A stretch of DNA of 64,000 bases from Volvox africanus (taxonomy: Eukaryota > Chlorophyta > Chlorophyceae > Chlamydomonadales > Volvocaceae), in contig BSDZ01000079.1 in assembly GCA_030268105.1 (NCBI GenBank), positions 2,733,501-2,797,500 of the forward strand, written 5' to 3'. Positions 12,560-24,372 of the stretch are shown piece by piece (within the stretch, counting starts at the first letter, position 1; each line of letters opens with the position of its first letter). The notes under the pieces were generated by a model, which saw only the letters and a program-made list of their open reading frames with translations, made no database searches and was not told where the DNA came from. A program made the position numbers and the translations under genes.

Positions 12560-13208
12560 TTCACTTGGCGTCAGGCTTGCATAAATCCACGTTGCGGTGC
12601 AAGTACACGCACATGCCCCTGTGCAAACGAGGCAGATATGATGACATGTCATTACGCTTGATGCACGGCAGGTGGTGCTGCGCGCCGCAGGGCGGGTGCA
12701 GGGTGTGCCCGACCTGGGCCGTAACGAATACCGTCTGGAGCAAATCCGACTGAAGCTCGGCTGGGAAGAGGTGAGGAAACATGGTACTGGTTGCACACAC
12801 CGGGACTACGGCATAGGCCGAAAGTGGCCGAATTAATCTGCATACAACCTGCATACATTCTTGGCTTGTACATGTAATCGATAGGGTTTGAGGACAGCGC
12901 TGTGCAAGTAAAAGACCCGGCATGTTTGCACCAGATTCTGAGCCACAGCGAGGGACGAACACAGGCCAGCGTCCTTACACGCGTGAGTTGGAAAAGTGCT
13001 CTTAATTAAAGGTAATGGTTATGGATAATCGTAATTGTGATGCTCCAATAGTCATAGCTCCATTGCATGCGTCCATGGACAGGTTCCCATCCTGCGTAAC
13101 CGGCGACGGGCCCTCTTCTTCGTGGAGTCCCCCTGGGACAGTTTTGGGCCTGTGCCACCGACCGACCCGGATTACCGCTACGGCATTGACCTGGACGAGT
13201 CACAGTGA
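11072..13208 (+). CDS. DUF1499 protein, probably plastid
   Basis: The product belongs to the DUF1499 family, whose molecular role is unknown; plant members are plastid proteins. Three exons are secure and phase-compatible: 12005-12251, 12672-12770 and 13083-13208 (stop). They contain the family signature RSCVSS, the [15 protein letters not shown] strand region and an [12 protein letters not shown] helix matching the usual LGVNRKRLEAIR end of the domain. A C-terminal extension ([10 protein letters not shown], then an acidic [12 protein letters not shown] tail) follows. A likely first exon, 11072 to about 11291, encodes a basic leader and a [10 protein letters not shown] stretch resembling a twin-Arg thylakoid signal, then EPYKGSCPT. 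Phases show that at least one small exon between 11292 and 12004 was not found, so the N-terminus is tentative. Confidence 0.65.
12517..12556. repeat. (TA)n microsatellite
   Basis: An uninterrupted alternating TA run of about 40 bp in the intron between the first two secure exons of the DUF1499 gene. Confidence 0.95.
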
Positions 13209-13323
13209 CACGAGTTGCGTCTGCTAGATCAAATGTTCGGTTGCGCAGCCTCAAGTTACCCGCAAAGAGCTGATTTATTTTGGTCAAGCCCACGGCGAAA
13301 GGGGAGAACCTGCAGCTGAACTT

Positions 13324-13328
13324 TGTAA
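13324..13328 (+). terminator. Putative TGTAA poly(A) signal
   Basis: TGTAA on the plus strand, 116 nt after the DUF1499 stop codon, a normal spacing for green-algal 3' ends. Confidence 0.4.
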
Positions 13329-14347
13329 GCGTGGGAAAACATTTGCTGGTTGTATTCACTTTTACGCATGCGTGAGCAATGCACTGCTTACGTTAACAAA
13401 TTCGAGCCCGTACTTCGTATTCACTACTGGTGCAGGATGCATACATAGGAAGTCTGAAAGGAAGTAGCGCACTGCCGTGTATTTCCCAACGTATAGCAGG
13501 TTCTCACTTCTGAGCTAATTACCATTTGTGACGTGGCGAACATGTACAGCCATGATGGCGTTGAAGAGATCGTCAACCTAAATATAGGATAGGTACCTGT
13601 TTTTGGATTGTGAAGTAGGCCTGATACGACAAACCAGGGCACCAGCCATGCTTCGTTGGGCCACAAGTTAGCGTAAACGCTCCTAGTAGCCAATGTGAAC
13701 GCTACTTTGCCGTGGCATGTCCCTACACAAGCTCAAGTTATGGTTCGCGCTGTGGGGTACAGTAACCCGTGTAAAATCTTTCCATTTACATTCCTGTCAT
13801 TAAGGAGGCGTAAGTATCCGGACTAGTTTGGCTCGGTTCGATAATGTGCGGGATACCACGGATGAAGTTTAGCATGATATACTCCGGCCGCACGCAACAT
13901 GCATGACTCGCAACGGCACGCCTACAATCTCTGCAGAGCCGCAGTGCCAGGGCAGCCATTTGAGCCTCCCTAACGCACTTCACCATCGGCAAAGGCCGCA
14001 CGAAAGCTCAAATCCCTCCCCCAAAATCACGACCACACGCCTCGCTGAAGCTGAGAAGTGATACATCGCATTGATGATCCAGGGGGCCAGCCAGCAGAAG
14101 GGATGGGTATTTCACCCTTCCGGCATTGAGGTCTTTGGCGAAGTTGTGAACCTGATCACTCGTACCAATCCTGCACGCACAAGCACCTCGCCATCCATCC
14201 ATACCGAGCAGAAAACCAGTGTCCTTTGCAAGCGCACATGTATAAATCTGCTATGCTAGCGGTTCAGAATCTCACCAACGAAAGGACGTGCGCCTTGGCT
14301 AATGGATGACGTTGAGCTCTGCCGGACTTCACACAGCATCCTCAACA

Positions 14348-14352
14348 TTACA
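14348..14352 (-). terminator. Putative TGTAA poly(A) signal
   Basis: TGTAA on the minus strand, about 50 nt after the stop codon of the MCPH1-like gene. Confidence 0.45.
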
Positions 14353-14402
14353 AGCTGAATCGCTGGCATTGTAGCCGAAAGCCAGCACGACTTAACGTCG
14401 GG

Positions 14403-17400
14403 TTAGGGCTCCTGCCAAATGTGCGTTTCTGCGAGCCGCACAAGCCACTCCTCGCTTGCTACTTTTACAGACCGCCGGCTTGTTTGGGGCAGGGTGCTGC
14501 CCCGTATCATGATGACCAAATCGGCAGACCTCAAGGGCCCTAACCGGCCTCCGAGCGCCTATGGAGGAATGGAAAGGCAGAGGACGCAAGGGGCCCCCGC
14601 CTCGGTCAGCGGCTTATGCCACAAAGAAATTCACGTGGAGTAGTGGTACAGACAGTTGCATGGCAGATGCAACGTTGATGCTCTCTGCTAGCCATACACA
14701 CCTGCATGCTGTAGTGCAAATAAGGCTGTGATATATGGATCAATATTTTGTTTATTTATTAATCAGGATAGCTGCCTGTAAGGCTGGCTGGTGGCCCCGC
14801 ACCCTTGCGGGGGGTTCCACATCCTAGCTCATGTCTACGGGACACCGCACGCACCTTCACGATGGTCTCCAACTTGGCTTTTTTCTTTTGCATGTCTGCA
14901 AGACGAGGCCCGTTGCATTGAGAATTTTGCACAGCTACCATTCGCCCCGTCAGCGGCTTGGCGACGATACCGGCAAAAGGTTCTGCTGGTTGTGACACAG
15001 ACACGACTGCAGCCGCAGCACCCTCAGCTGCAGGTGCCCCGCGCGCGCCCACACCACGCTGCTGCTGCGCCTGCATGGATGCGCGCACCGCATTCGCGGC
15101 CTCAGCAAACGTGCCCTGCGATGGCGACGATCGGTATGAGAGCTGAATTTTTAGGTTTTTAGATTTTTCTATACGTGAAACAGGGAGTAAGAGTATGGCG
15201 GATCTTTGGCTGCCAGCTTGGCGAGCAGAACTACGAAGATCGTACTGCCCAAAAGTGTGAACGACATAAATGGACAGCATTTCTCAAGGCCATTTCACAA
15301 ATGGACGTAAGAACGGCGCTGCTCGTGATTGCCTGTTAAGGTAGAGATTGCCTTTTAGAGATTACCTTTTAAAGTACCGGTGCTGCCGTACGCCGTAAGC
15401 TCCAAGGTCAGGTCGGCATTTTATTGTGATGCCAGAGACAGGATTACCAAACTTACCGGACTCACCAATACCAAAATTTCAAAATTTGCGCCAATTGTAG
15501 GCGGTTTTGTAAAGACGAGGGCTACGGTGCCTCCCAGCTGCAGACAGCAACCAATGCGGCGGAGTGCTCCGCTTGTCGTACCTGAAGCAGGTGCTGCTCC
15601 TCCGGCACCCACTCTCCTGCGGCGAGGGACGCCTCTACCCAGGAGGGTGCTACGAACATGGCGCCATTGGCGATGCCCAGTAGCACCTTCAGTGTGCGGG
15701 TGCTCGCATCCCCCGCAACCAGGTGCGTGATGTGTCCATCCTCGTAGCCCGGCGTGCATTGCCTGAAGAAGACAGATGCAGACCACAGACTTGTGGGCCA
15801 GCTCAAAGAAGTCACTGAGACAAGAGGCCTTGGTGGCAATCAATTGTAAAATCTGTGTCGCATGCACATGATCGGCAAAGGAATTCATACGTGCTCACAA
15901 GAAGCATATTTTCATTTCTGCAGGCAACTAACAAGGGCAACCAACACCCATGCATCGGCAGAACCGCTAGATTCAGACTCCACGCACGCCCGCCCAACGT
16001 GCCGGAAGGATAAGAGTGTGTTGCAGCAAGGCCAACGACCAAAATGCCAGGTGCTGTATACATCGCTACAATCCCACAAATTTACGTCGCAGGATTGGCA
16101 CAAACTATGTCATCTGAACGCACCGTGCACCACCAAGCTTCCTCACAGCTTTCTCGATGGTGGCCTCCATTTCCTCTCCGACTTTTGTACACGCCAGGTA
16201 CCGATACCCCGCGCGCATTGGGTGGTCCTTGCCGCGCGGATATTGCCCCAAAGCTGGCGCCAGCCAGGCCGCAGGTGCCTCTGGATTTTTAGTCCGTGAA
16301 GATGGTACAACATCCGGCACCGCAGCAGGAGTAGTTCGATTCAGCTTGCTGTTACCAACTTCGCCCAGGCAGGTGGATGCCGGTCGACAGGCCATAGCTG
16401 TTGCTCCTGTGATTGCATTCGGAAGGACCATTGACCGGGAGGTAACCCCCTGGAGATTCACTACGGCTGTCGCAGAAGGCTGCCCACTCACGGACAGTAG
16501 CTTCCATTTCTTTGCTGCAGCCCTGCAAGCCTTAGTTGCTGCAACCTTGCCTTCTTCAGTATCCCTTGCTTCGCGCGCCGTTGTGTGTTGGCTTGGCCCT
16601 GAAAGCACCGCCGTAGCTTCGACAGACGATAATAGAACACTTTCCGGGCGGTCCCCCCCTCCTAATTCGAATACTCCAGCAGCTGCCTCCAGTGCAGGGG
16701 CCTCACGTAAAGTGGACAGATTCCTCCGTAACATTGCCGCCGGCTGCTTAGAAGTGGGCAGGGCAGCCGCGGTCGATGCAGTAGCCGCCTGTGGCCCACC
16801 ACTCCCTCCGTGTGCCTCACCGCCCAGATGCGCCATTGGCTCTTGGTCAGCAGCTTCCTGCTTCCGGAGCCGCAGCCTGCTCCGTGATATGGACACCAAA
16901 AAATTGCATGCCACTGAGGTCGGCTTGGCTGCGGCGGCCAACGTATCGATCATCATGGTCGCCGTCACATTTTTGGGCATAGCACTGGTTATCAAGCCTG
17001 TGGCACCCATTGAACCACGATCAGTGTGTGCACCATCAACACTTCCATCCATCGAGGACGCGCCGATACATTGGGTTATCTGACCTTGGCGCGTTTCTAT
17101 ACGAGGCTCCCTTGTCCAGTCGCTGTCTTCGGAGCCCTTCCCTGGGGCATAGAGCTCATCAGCTGGTACTTCACTTTGCGGCTTTTGCATGCTGGGTCTA
17201 GGCGGCAGAGGCGGACTTCGGACACCAATAGATGATGAAACGCATAGATAGCCTCCGGCAGCCGGACTAGCGCCCTTTGGTTCTGCTCTCATCGGGTGTG
17301 GACCACTCGGTCCATGGCTTTCAGTGACCCCGGTGGTCTCCGAATTGGTTCTGGCCGCAGCATCCCTCAATAATGCTGGAATAGGGCCAGCCACAACTGC

Positions 17401-20400
17401 AGCAGCATGGCTAAGATCTGTCGGAGTGTTTTCACATACCGTGCTGCCGGAATACGGTGGCAGCGACAGCACTGGTGCAAGGGCAGGACCCTCCGCTCTG
17501 CCCACGGGCGGCAGCTGCGGCTCCTCCAGGCGTAGATCACCGCCAGCAGCGTAGGTAGCCTGCACCACGGCACATATAGGCGACTCTGCTGCTGCCTCCA
17601 GTGCCGTCGCCAGGTCGGTAAGCCCTGTGGATCCTACTTTTAAAGCCGTGCCTGGCGGCGCTTGCGCAGCGCAAGCAAGACCCGAATTCAGCGCGCCACG
17701 CCGCGACCTACATAGTGGGGGTCACTGCTGATGCAAACCTTCTATGCAGCAGGAAGACACAATATGGCCCTACACCCACAGTATGGGCCTACGCGTACAA
17801 TCTGCGTTCGGGCAGTAACTTTCGGTGAATGGCAGTGCGGCCATTGATGACGTGGTCGACACCATCGGTAGCATAGACACAGCATGCAACCTAGAGCAAG
17901 CGTGCTGCTAACAGCACGTATGCAAAAGCACAAAATGGAAAGGATCAGATCAGCTTTCCGCACCTAGCCGCGGTGCCTTGGCGCTTCAACACACTCGGGG
18001 CTGCGTCGCCTACGGGTAATGACAACCCAGACGCACCAGCCGTGCGAACACCGTAGCTGGGATTGCCGCCAGGAACAGAATGAAGAATCTCAGGCTGTGT
18101 CTGTGGCAGCGGCCTACGCACACCGTTATTGCACGGCTCACTCCTGCCTTCAGGCCACTTGCCATCGGCCTGGTGCGGCGGGGAAGGGACCCCAAGCACC
18201 TTTCGGGGCTGCTCTGCTGCTTCAGCTGGCACTAACCTAGGAGTCACAGCAGCAGTGCGTGTACGTGATCGAGTGCAAAATGCTGGCGACGGCGCTGCAA
18301 CAGCCTGTTTTGTTCGTCGGCCAGGGATAAAGGCAAAAATGGGATATCCAGTGATCAGCGGGAAACGACCCGGTATCCAAATGTTCAAACACGCAGGGTC
18401 ACGTGTAGCATGTAATTTAAGATTTCGATTCCTGACACGCGCGGCACAGCAGCAACCTCCCAACGGCTTTGCCGAGCAAAAGCTGCAGGCAATGTCGGGA
18501 CACATATAGTCCCTTACCAGGTCATAAGGCGCTAAGAGCATTGGTGCATCATGATGCCGGGGGCCCTCTTGTAATGACCCTGGATTTAGGTCCACCTCCT
18601 GCTGTGATCGCGTGCTGGGTTCCTCCTCGTCCGCGACCTGCTTGCGCCGGCGTGTCTTCCGAGCTGTTGCTGGCGTGCAGTTCGCAGCAGGTGCCCTGTC
18701 CTCTGGCCAGGGTGCTGCTGTACAAGGAGCTTCCTGTAAAAGGCTCACAACCTCCCTGCAAAGCTTTCTCACAGATGGCGGCGGTCCAGGATTCAGGTTG
18801 GGATGCTGGTGCGGCGGCTGAAAGCCACCCCACGTAAAATCATGTAATTCTTGCCGATGGCGCCGTTGCGACCGAGAACCCGTGGGTCTAGAACTCCAAT
18901 CTGTTACTGGCACCGCGTCATGCTCATTAACGAGATCCCTGTCCGGAAGGACTTCGATGCTCGGCGACAAACTGACCAACCGTGCTGAGCGCCGAAGCTT
19001 GAAAGATGGCGTGAGCCCAGGGCATGGCGGCGCCAACGTGCTCGGGGCGACCTCTTGTTCTGCATGAGTCACAAGGCCTGCTGGTTCACCGGCCTCGTGT
19101 GGCTGTCCTTGCTCAGCCGCAGGTATTCGAGCAGAAGCTGTTTCCGCCTCGCCTTTCAACGTCTGCCTAGAAGTACCGCCATATAGCACAGGCGATTGAT
19201 GCAGCGACTTCAATGCTGTGGCGCGGGTCCTGCGCTGGGAGCGCCGGCACACGGCGGTGCCAGCTACACCTCCACCACCATGCTCTTCTTCCACGGTGCC
19301 GTCTAGGTCGTGGCCACCAGCGCTCTCAGCCTCCTTCTCCCGGCCATCACCTGATCCGCCAAGCATAGCCTTGCTGAACGTTGCGGGAACGACTGCATTG
19401 CACAGGACTGGTGTCTGTGAGCCATTAGGGCCCAGGAATGATCCGAAAATGCCAGGATCCGACACGCTTTCAGTCTTTACTAGTTCCACTGCTCCTGCAG
19501 CCGCGGCCTTAGAGCAATCGCGAGCTCTCTCAGGGCCCATTTGCACCGGCACTGGCGGTGTCGGCGGCAGCAGCCCACGTATCTTGGCGTGTCGGTGTGT
19601 GGATACAGGAACTATAGGCGGTGCGCCTGAATGTGTATCGGCCGCAGACGTCTCGCTTTCCAAGCCCCGGACAGGTTCGTGGCCAGCAGCGGGGATGGAC
19701 GCCGGCAAACCATCAGCTCCCAATTTTGCTAATGTCCTCGCTGACCCGCGGTTACACCTGGCGAGTCCTGGTGGTGACTCTACAATTGGTTTCACCACTG
19801 ACGGGATGTCCGGACCCGATGGAAGCCCAGAAGTAGCAGCAAGCGTTGCCACATTGCCCTGTAACTTGAGCTTCGGCACAACGAGGCCTCCTGGCGTGAT
19901 GCCATTAGGCGTTGTCAAGGGTGTTAGCCGGCCCAGGCTCTTGATGAGCCCAAGAGCCAGGGGCGTGCCCGCAAGCAAACGTGGCGCATCACGAGTGGAG
20001 CTGCGCCGTGCTTCAGTTCCGCCAGGCGGTAATGTTGCCGCAGCCGCCGCCGCGGGTTTTTCGCCGACCTTATCAAATTCAGGTGCCCCTGCCACCGGCT
20101 CAAGAGCCACCGCCGCCACTGCAGCAGCAGCAGCAGCGCAACTCTTACCACGATCGGTGACTTGCAACATTTGCACTCTGGGCGGTGCTGCTGAGGCAAG
20201 AGGTGTATTCGCGAGCGATGCCAGCGTAGGTGTCCCAGGCTTTGTAACATGCTCGCAGACTGCTATAGTGACCATGGCTGCTGACGACTCGCCTCCGAGA
20301 CTGCGCTTGCCTAGCCATTCTGGCTGCTGTCCTCTTAGCTCACCGTCCCCATGATCCGCGACGGCGCCAGGCGCGGCTGGGGAGGGGCCTCCTCCCAGCA

Positions 20401-21826
20401 TAAATTCTGGGCGTGCTTTGGGCAGCACCTCTGCTGCGGTGCTCTTGTCCTCAGCACATGTTTCCTGTACCTCAAGCTCCGCTGTGGGTCGCTGCATCGC
20501 TGAGTAAGGTTCGGTAACCTTTGCGAGAGATAGCCTTGGCTTCTTAGGAAGAACGAAAAAGTTGAGGGAGAGCTGGCGCATGCCTCGTTTACTGCTGCTG
20601 CTTTGCTGCAGCCGGACAGGAACACCCCGCAGTCCCGATGATGCCTTAATTGGTCCCGTAGGCACGTTAGGTGGGCCTGCAGTTCGTAGCCTGGGGGGCT
20701 GCATCTCACCTGCATGGATTTCAACGTAGCAGGAACTTAGGGCACATGCTACATGCAGCTACATGTAAAGCCTGCTAATTGCCTGTACGGTTTGCACTGT
20801 ACGACCAGCACACGGCTAAGCCCGTGGTTTTCCAAGTGGTCAGGAGCAAGTACATGAGCAAAAGGGAACGAAGTCCGGACGTCGTCCCTTTATGCAAATA
20901 AAGCCCACCTTCAATAGCTGATTGCTCCATCGCCTTATCGTCCTCCCTGTTGGTCCTGCCATCGTTAATCTGGCAATCGGGGAATGAACTGAGGTCACGG
21001 ATCTGCTGGCTACTGCTGAAAAGTGCGTTCTCAAAGTCCGGCACTTCCACCTGCTCACGCGGGCGCGCGGAGTAGGACTTCCGTCGCTTACGCTTGTTCT
21101 CTCCTGCACGGACAAGGACACCAAAAAGCTTGTGCGGCTGATTAGAGGAAGATTATAAAGCAGCCTAATCCAATCCAACATACCTCTCTCGATGTGGTCT
21201 AGAAAAATCGGCTTTTTTGGCTGCGGAACGATAAACCTCGCTTCCTGCAAAAGACCAGGTAGGCAGGTAGACCAGGCAGGCAGGTGTGTGGCACACTGTC
21301 GGTTTTGGCTGGCCCACAGGTCACACCGCATGCGGGAGTCTGCAGAATTGCGTGTCTTCGAGTATCCATGGGCGAAGGTGAAGATGCAGGCCTCTGGATC
21401 CTTCTGTAGCGCTTTGCTGCTGACTGCAGAGTCTTACCTTTGCCCGTGCTTTAACCGTCTCGCAAGACCGCAGCCACAACGGCGACACCACCACCAGCCG
21501 ACCGCTAGACCGCTCAATCTGGGTTTCACAAAATGAGGATGGAGTCAGGGGGTTCTACGCAGTTCCGACTTTAGGCTTCCTACGTACAGACGCACCTTGC
21601 GGTAAATAAAGCGCAAGTCCTCATCCTCAGCTAATAGCTCCTTTACCGATGAACCAAGTGCTCTCTGGAAAATGATGTGTGTCACCTCTTTTGTGAGCTT
21701 CGTGGCCACTTTGCCCCCAAGCTCCTTCACTTTGGCAGTGATGCCTTCCAACGACAGACCGTCACCATCGACTCGCTTCCATAGGTGGACGCAGCAGCCC
21801 TCTAGAATGCCTTGAGGCTTTGCCAT
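14403..21826 (-). CDS. Microcephalin (MCPH1)-like triple-BRCT protein
   Basis: The product is a large nuclear-type protein of about 1,765 residues with one BRCT domain at the N-terminus and two at the C-terminus, the layout of animal microcephalin, a DNA-damage and chromosome-condensation factor. Proposed exons: 21826-21596, 21518-21438, 21244-21184, 21103-20909, 20709-18014, 17559-16124, 15762-15582, 15115-14855, 14558-14403. BRCT1 has ELGGKVATKLTKEVTHIIF and VVVSPLWLRSC. BRCT2 has KLGGAR, HITHLVAGDASTRTLKVLLG and PSWVEASLAAGEWVPEE, closely like the microcephalin second BRCT. BRCT3 has ALGGRLG, ADLVIMI and SEEWLVRLAE and ends the protein. The middle (about residues 190-1540) is low-complexity, Ala/Pro/Ser-rich, with basic patches and one Cys-rich cluster (CPDIACSFC then GCCC). 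The 18014/17559 junction is chosen by phase and is the weakest; the others are well supported. Confidence 0.75.
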
Positions 21827-22206
21827 AACGATATCTCTAGAAGCACCAGCAATCTGCACAACATTTCCACCCAGGCGACCGCAGAGTGGCAAAATGACGG
21901 CCTGCCACCATGAACAAGTATGATAATTTCCTTAATACCCTTTATGTGAACACAGGCCTGTGTATAAGGCTACATTTGAGCCTAGGTGAGCATGGGCAAG
22001 CTGTCAAAGCTGTTTGCACGACAAGAATCCATCGACGTTACTCTCTTTTCGTAACCAACTGCACAAAGAAATGTCTCCTTATCTAAGGACTTGTAGCTGC
22101 AGTCATTTTACGTTTTATTCAGAAAGTATTCAGAGTTACGACCTTCCCTTTTCGCGAAGTCAGGATCACGGGTTAGCGCTCCGTTCTTGGGTACTCCTTT
22201 CAGAAG
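21827..22206. promoter_or_regulatory. Divergent promoter region
   Basis: This 380-bp interval lies between the start of the MCPH1-like gene (minus) and the start of the fibrillin-like gene (plus), so it must include both promoters unless there are upstream untranslated exons. An in-frame ATG at 21892 would extend the MCPH1-like protein by 22 residues. No clear TATA box is seen. Confidence 0.4.
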
Positions 22207-24372
22207 ATGACCGTAACTATCCGACTAGAAACTCAGAAACTGTCTTGCAAAACCCCGAAGGTCGCGCCCACTTTTGTCACTGCCAGGTGTATCTTGACGC
22301 CACAGCAGAAACGAGTGGCTCAAGTCCGTACTTACTCATATCAGGATTATGGCTCTACCAAAGGCTTGAGCGCGACCACCCCTGCGACGGGTAGAAGCAA
22401 GGTTGTAACCGTGCGAAGAAGTTGTGGCCGCATTTGACCAGACCTTTCCAACAGACCATTATTGTAGCCTCTTTTGACTTTGTCGACCTTGTCATGTAAC
22501 TAACTCGACACAGGTTCTACAGCTCCTCGGGGAAGGCTTGAATATGTACGATGGCGAGCGATTCGGCCCGGCCGTGGCCCAGCTCGTCGCCGAGAATCCC
22601 ACCCTACAACCGGGAAATCAGTCTGTTGAGTTGGGCCAAGGCACTTGGCAGGTGCGTGCGTGTGTGTTTGTGTGTGTGTGAGAGAGAGAGAAACGGATAT
22701 GTGGTAGCTTATCCAATGCTGTTACGTTGCTTGCTAACGGATACGTGGTAGCTTATCCAATGCTGTTACATTGCTTGCCGCCGTACGTTCCGCTGGCCAA
22801 AGTCGTTACCAGGACTTCTTCAGATAAAGCACCCTTGACACATTACCTATCCTCCACTCCCCTTAGCCTGCATCCCCGATGCGTGACTTCACGTGTATTC
22901 GATGTGACCTGAGCTAGCTTGTGATCAGTACAGCAACAGTCACATCAGTCCTGTGCTCCATTCTTCTCGTATTGCATATTCCGGACTGGTTTGCCCTTCC
23001 CCCTCTCTCATTGAAGGTGTTTTACGCACCCCATATTTTCAAGCTATCATCCGCAATGACCACCAAGTTCCAACCCATTCAGTATCGGCTGTCAGGCAAC
23101 TCGTTAGTCGCTAACGTCAAGTACAGCAATTCGCTGCTGGGCGAGGGCTGGCTGAGCGCCGGAGGTGTGTGCCCTGCAAAATTGCGTCGTTTTGCTGTGC
23201 TGCTCCAAAATCGCCGGGGGTTTGCAGCTTTATGCAGGGAGATGTATGTGGGGTAACCCCTCGCCATGTCCAGCAGATGCCGCATTGGACAATTTCATGG
23301 TGATGCGCTGGCTCGTTCGCCACGTTGACCAACGCTGGCTCTGTGCTGCGTTCGCTGTACTGGCTCCCAGGCATCATGGCGCGTAAATATGATGACGCTG
23401 TGGAGGTAACGTTCGACCGCTTCTGGATGGACATGGGCGCAGATAGCCTGCGCGCGGACCTGCCGCCAGGTGTGTCCGAAACTGGCGTAATGGGACCTCA
23501 GCCCCTGCCTATCATTGCCTGATCCTAAGTTAGGTGGCGAAAGCGGTCAACATGGCTGTGGCTCTGGCCGTTAGTTGCTGGCTGTTTTCTGACCATGGGG
23601 ACTCGTGCGGATATTCATAAGAAAGTTTATAAGGAAGGAGTTACTGGGGCTCTTGGGAGGGGACAGTCGTAATAACACAAGAGCGCCTATTCCTAGTTCG
23701 AGGTTACGGTCCACACAGCCACAACCTATTATTGCTGACAATTTGTCCCGGCTCAGCATGGGCCGGCTCAGCATGTCCAATCATATTGTGCGCACAGATG
23801 TGTTCGGTATAATGGCCAACACCCCTATGCGCAGATGCTTCATCGTCGCTGCTGACAGCGGATGGAATTATCGGAGCTCTAGGGTAAGTGAAAAGTCAGA
23901 TGTGCTCGTATCGTTCATCACAGGCTTTTTGTGGGATGGAGACAGAGGATCATGCCTCAGCATAAGGCACCGGAGGGCAAGAGCTGCCGTGGTGGAAGAT
24001 GCCTCTTTCGACGCGTCCGCATGAGCAGACTGCAACGTTCACCGCACGTCTACCCCAACTCGAAGCTTGCGCGCAGTTTTGGGCGCGTCATGATATGCCC
24101 ACAGCGTTCCCATGTATCACGCAACAGCCGCGCCATTTGGCACCGAACTTTCGTCCCCTTTCGAGAAATGTTATATGTACATTCCATACCCGCGATGCGC
24201 TATTTTTAATTTTAGCCTCACCGTTGATCCCAACTGGCCTTGTCTGTTCCACAGGCGCGCATCCTTCTTCCCGCAGCTGGCTGTATTCCCCGTATTGTAC
24301 CTCGATAGCGACCTGGCGGTCTTCAAGTTCACACCCCTGGACAGCCCCATCGCGGTGCACAGGGTGGCTTGA
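22207..24372 (+). CDS. Plastid fibrillin / PAP-like lipid-associated protein
   Basis: This looks like a plastid-lipid-associated protein (PAP/fibrillin family), proteins that bind lipids on plastoglobules and thylakoids. Exon 22207-22401 encodes a basic, Ser/Thr-rich leader typical of a transit peptide. Exons 22514-22651, 23017-23164 and 23371-23469 follow in phase and give TWQVFYAPHI, FQPIQYRL, NVKYSNSLLGEGWLSAGG and VTFDRFWMD. The last exon, 24255-24372, gives FFPQLAVFPVLYLDSDL and ends at a TGA. Phases require at least one more exon between 23470 and 24254, which I could not identify. The first donor (GTTGTA) is atypical. Assignment to the family rests on the YAPH, KYS-LLG-GWL and C-terminal FP-YLD-DL patterns; the subgroup is unknown. 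Confidence 0.6.
22652..22781. repeat. TG/AG microsatellite plus 44-bp tandem duplication
   Basis: A (TG)n then (AG)n tract occupies 22652-22691. Two adjacent copies of a 44-bp unit follow (about 22694-22737 and 22738-22781) with only a few mismatches. Both lie in intron 2 of the fibrillin-like gene, immediately after its donor. Confidence 0.85.

Larger units (their letters stand above)
13209..14402. other. Convergent intergenic region
   Basis: Two genes point towards each other here, the DUF1499 gene from the left and the MCPH1-like gene from the right. Putative TGTAA signals for each are listed separately. Frames at 13786-14001 and 14008-14202 (minus) are open but unrecognised. Confidence 0.45.

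Noticed and set aside
12339..12753. Frames with Ile-Tyr runs
   Set aside because: They read through the (TA)n microsatellite in a DUF1499 intron.
16157..20354. Long plus-strand frames (16157-17083, 308 codons; 19218-20354, 378 codons)
   Set aside because: They are exact antisense of the MCPH1-like exons. The minus strand has the splice sites and the BRCT domains; antisense frames stay open because of the GC-rich codon use.
20556..20600. PCNA-binding (PIP) box in the MCPH1-like protein (QLSLNFFV)
   Set aside because: The spacing between the hydrophobic residue and the aromatic pair is one residue short of the consensus.
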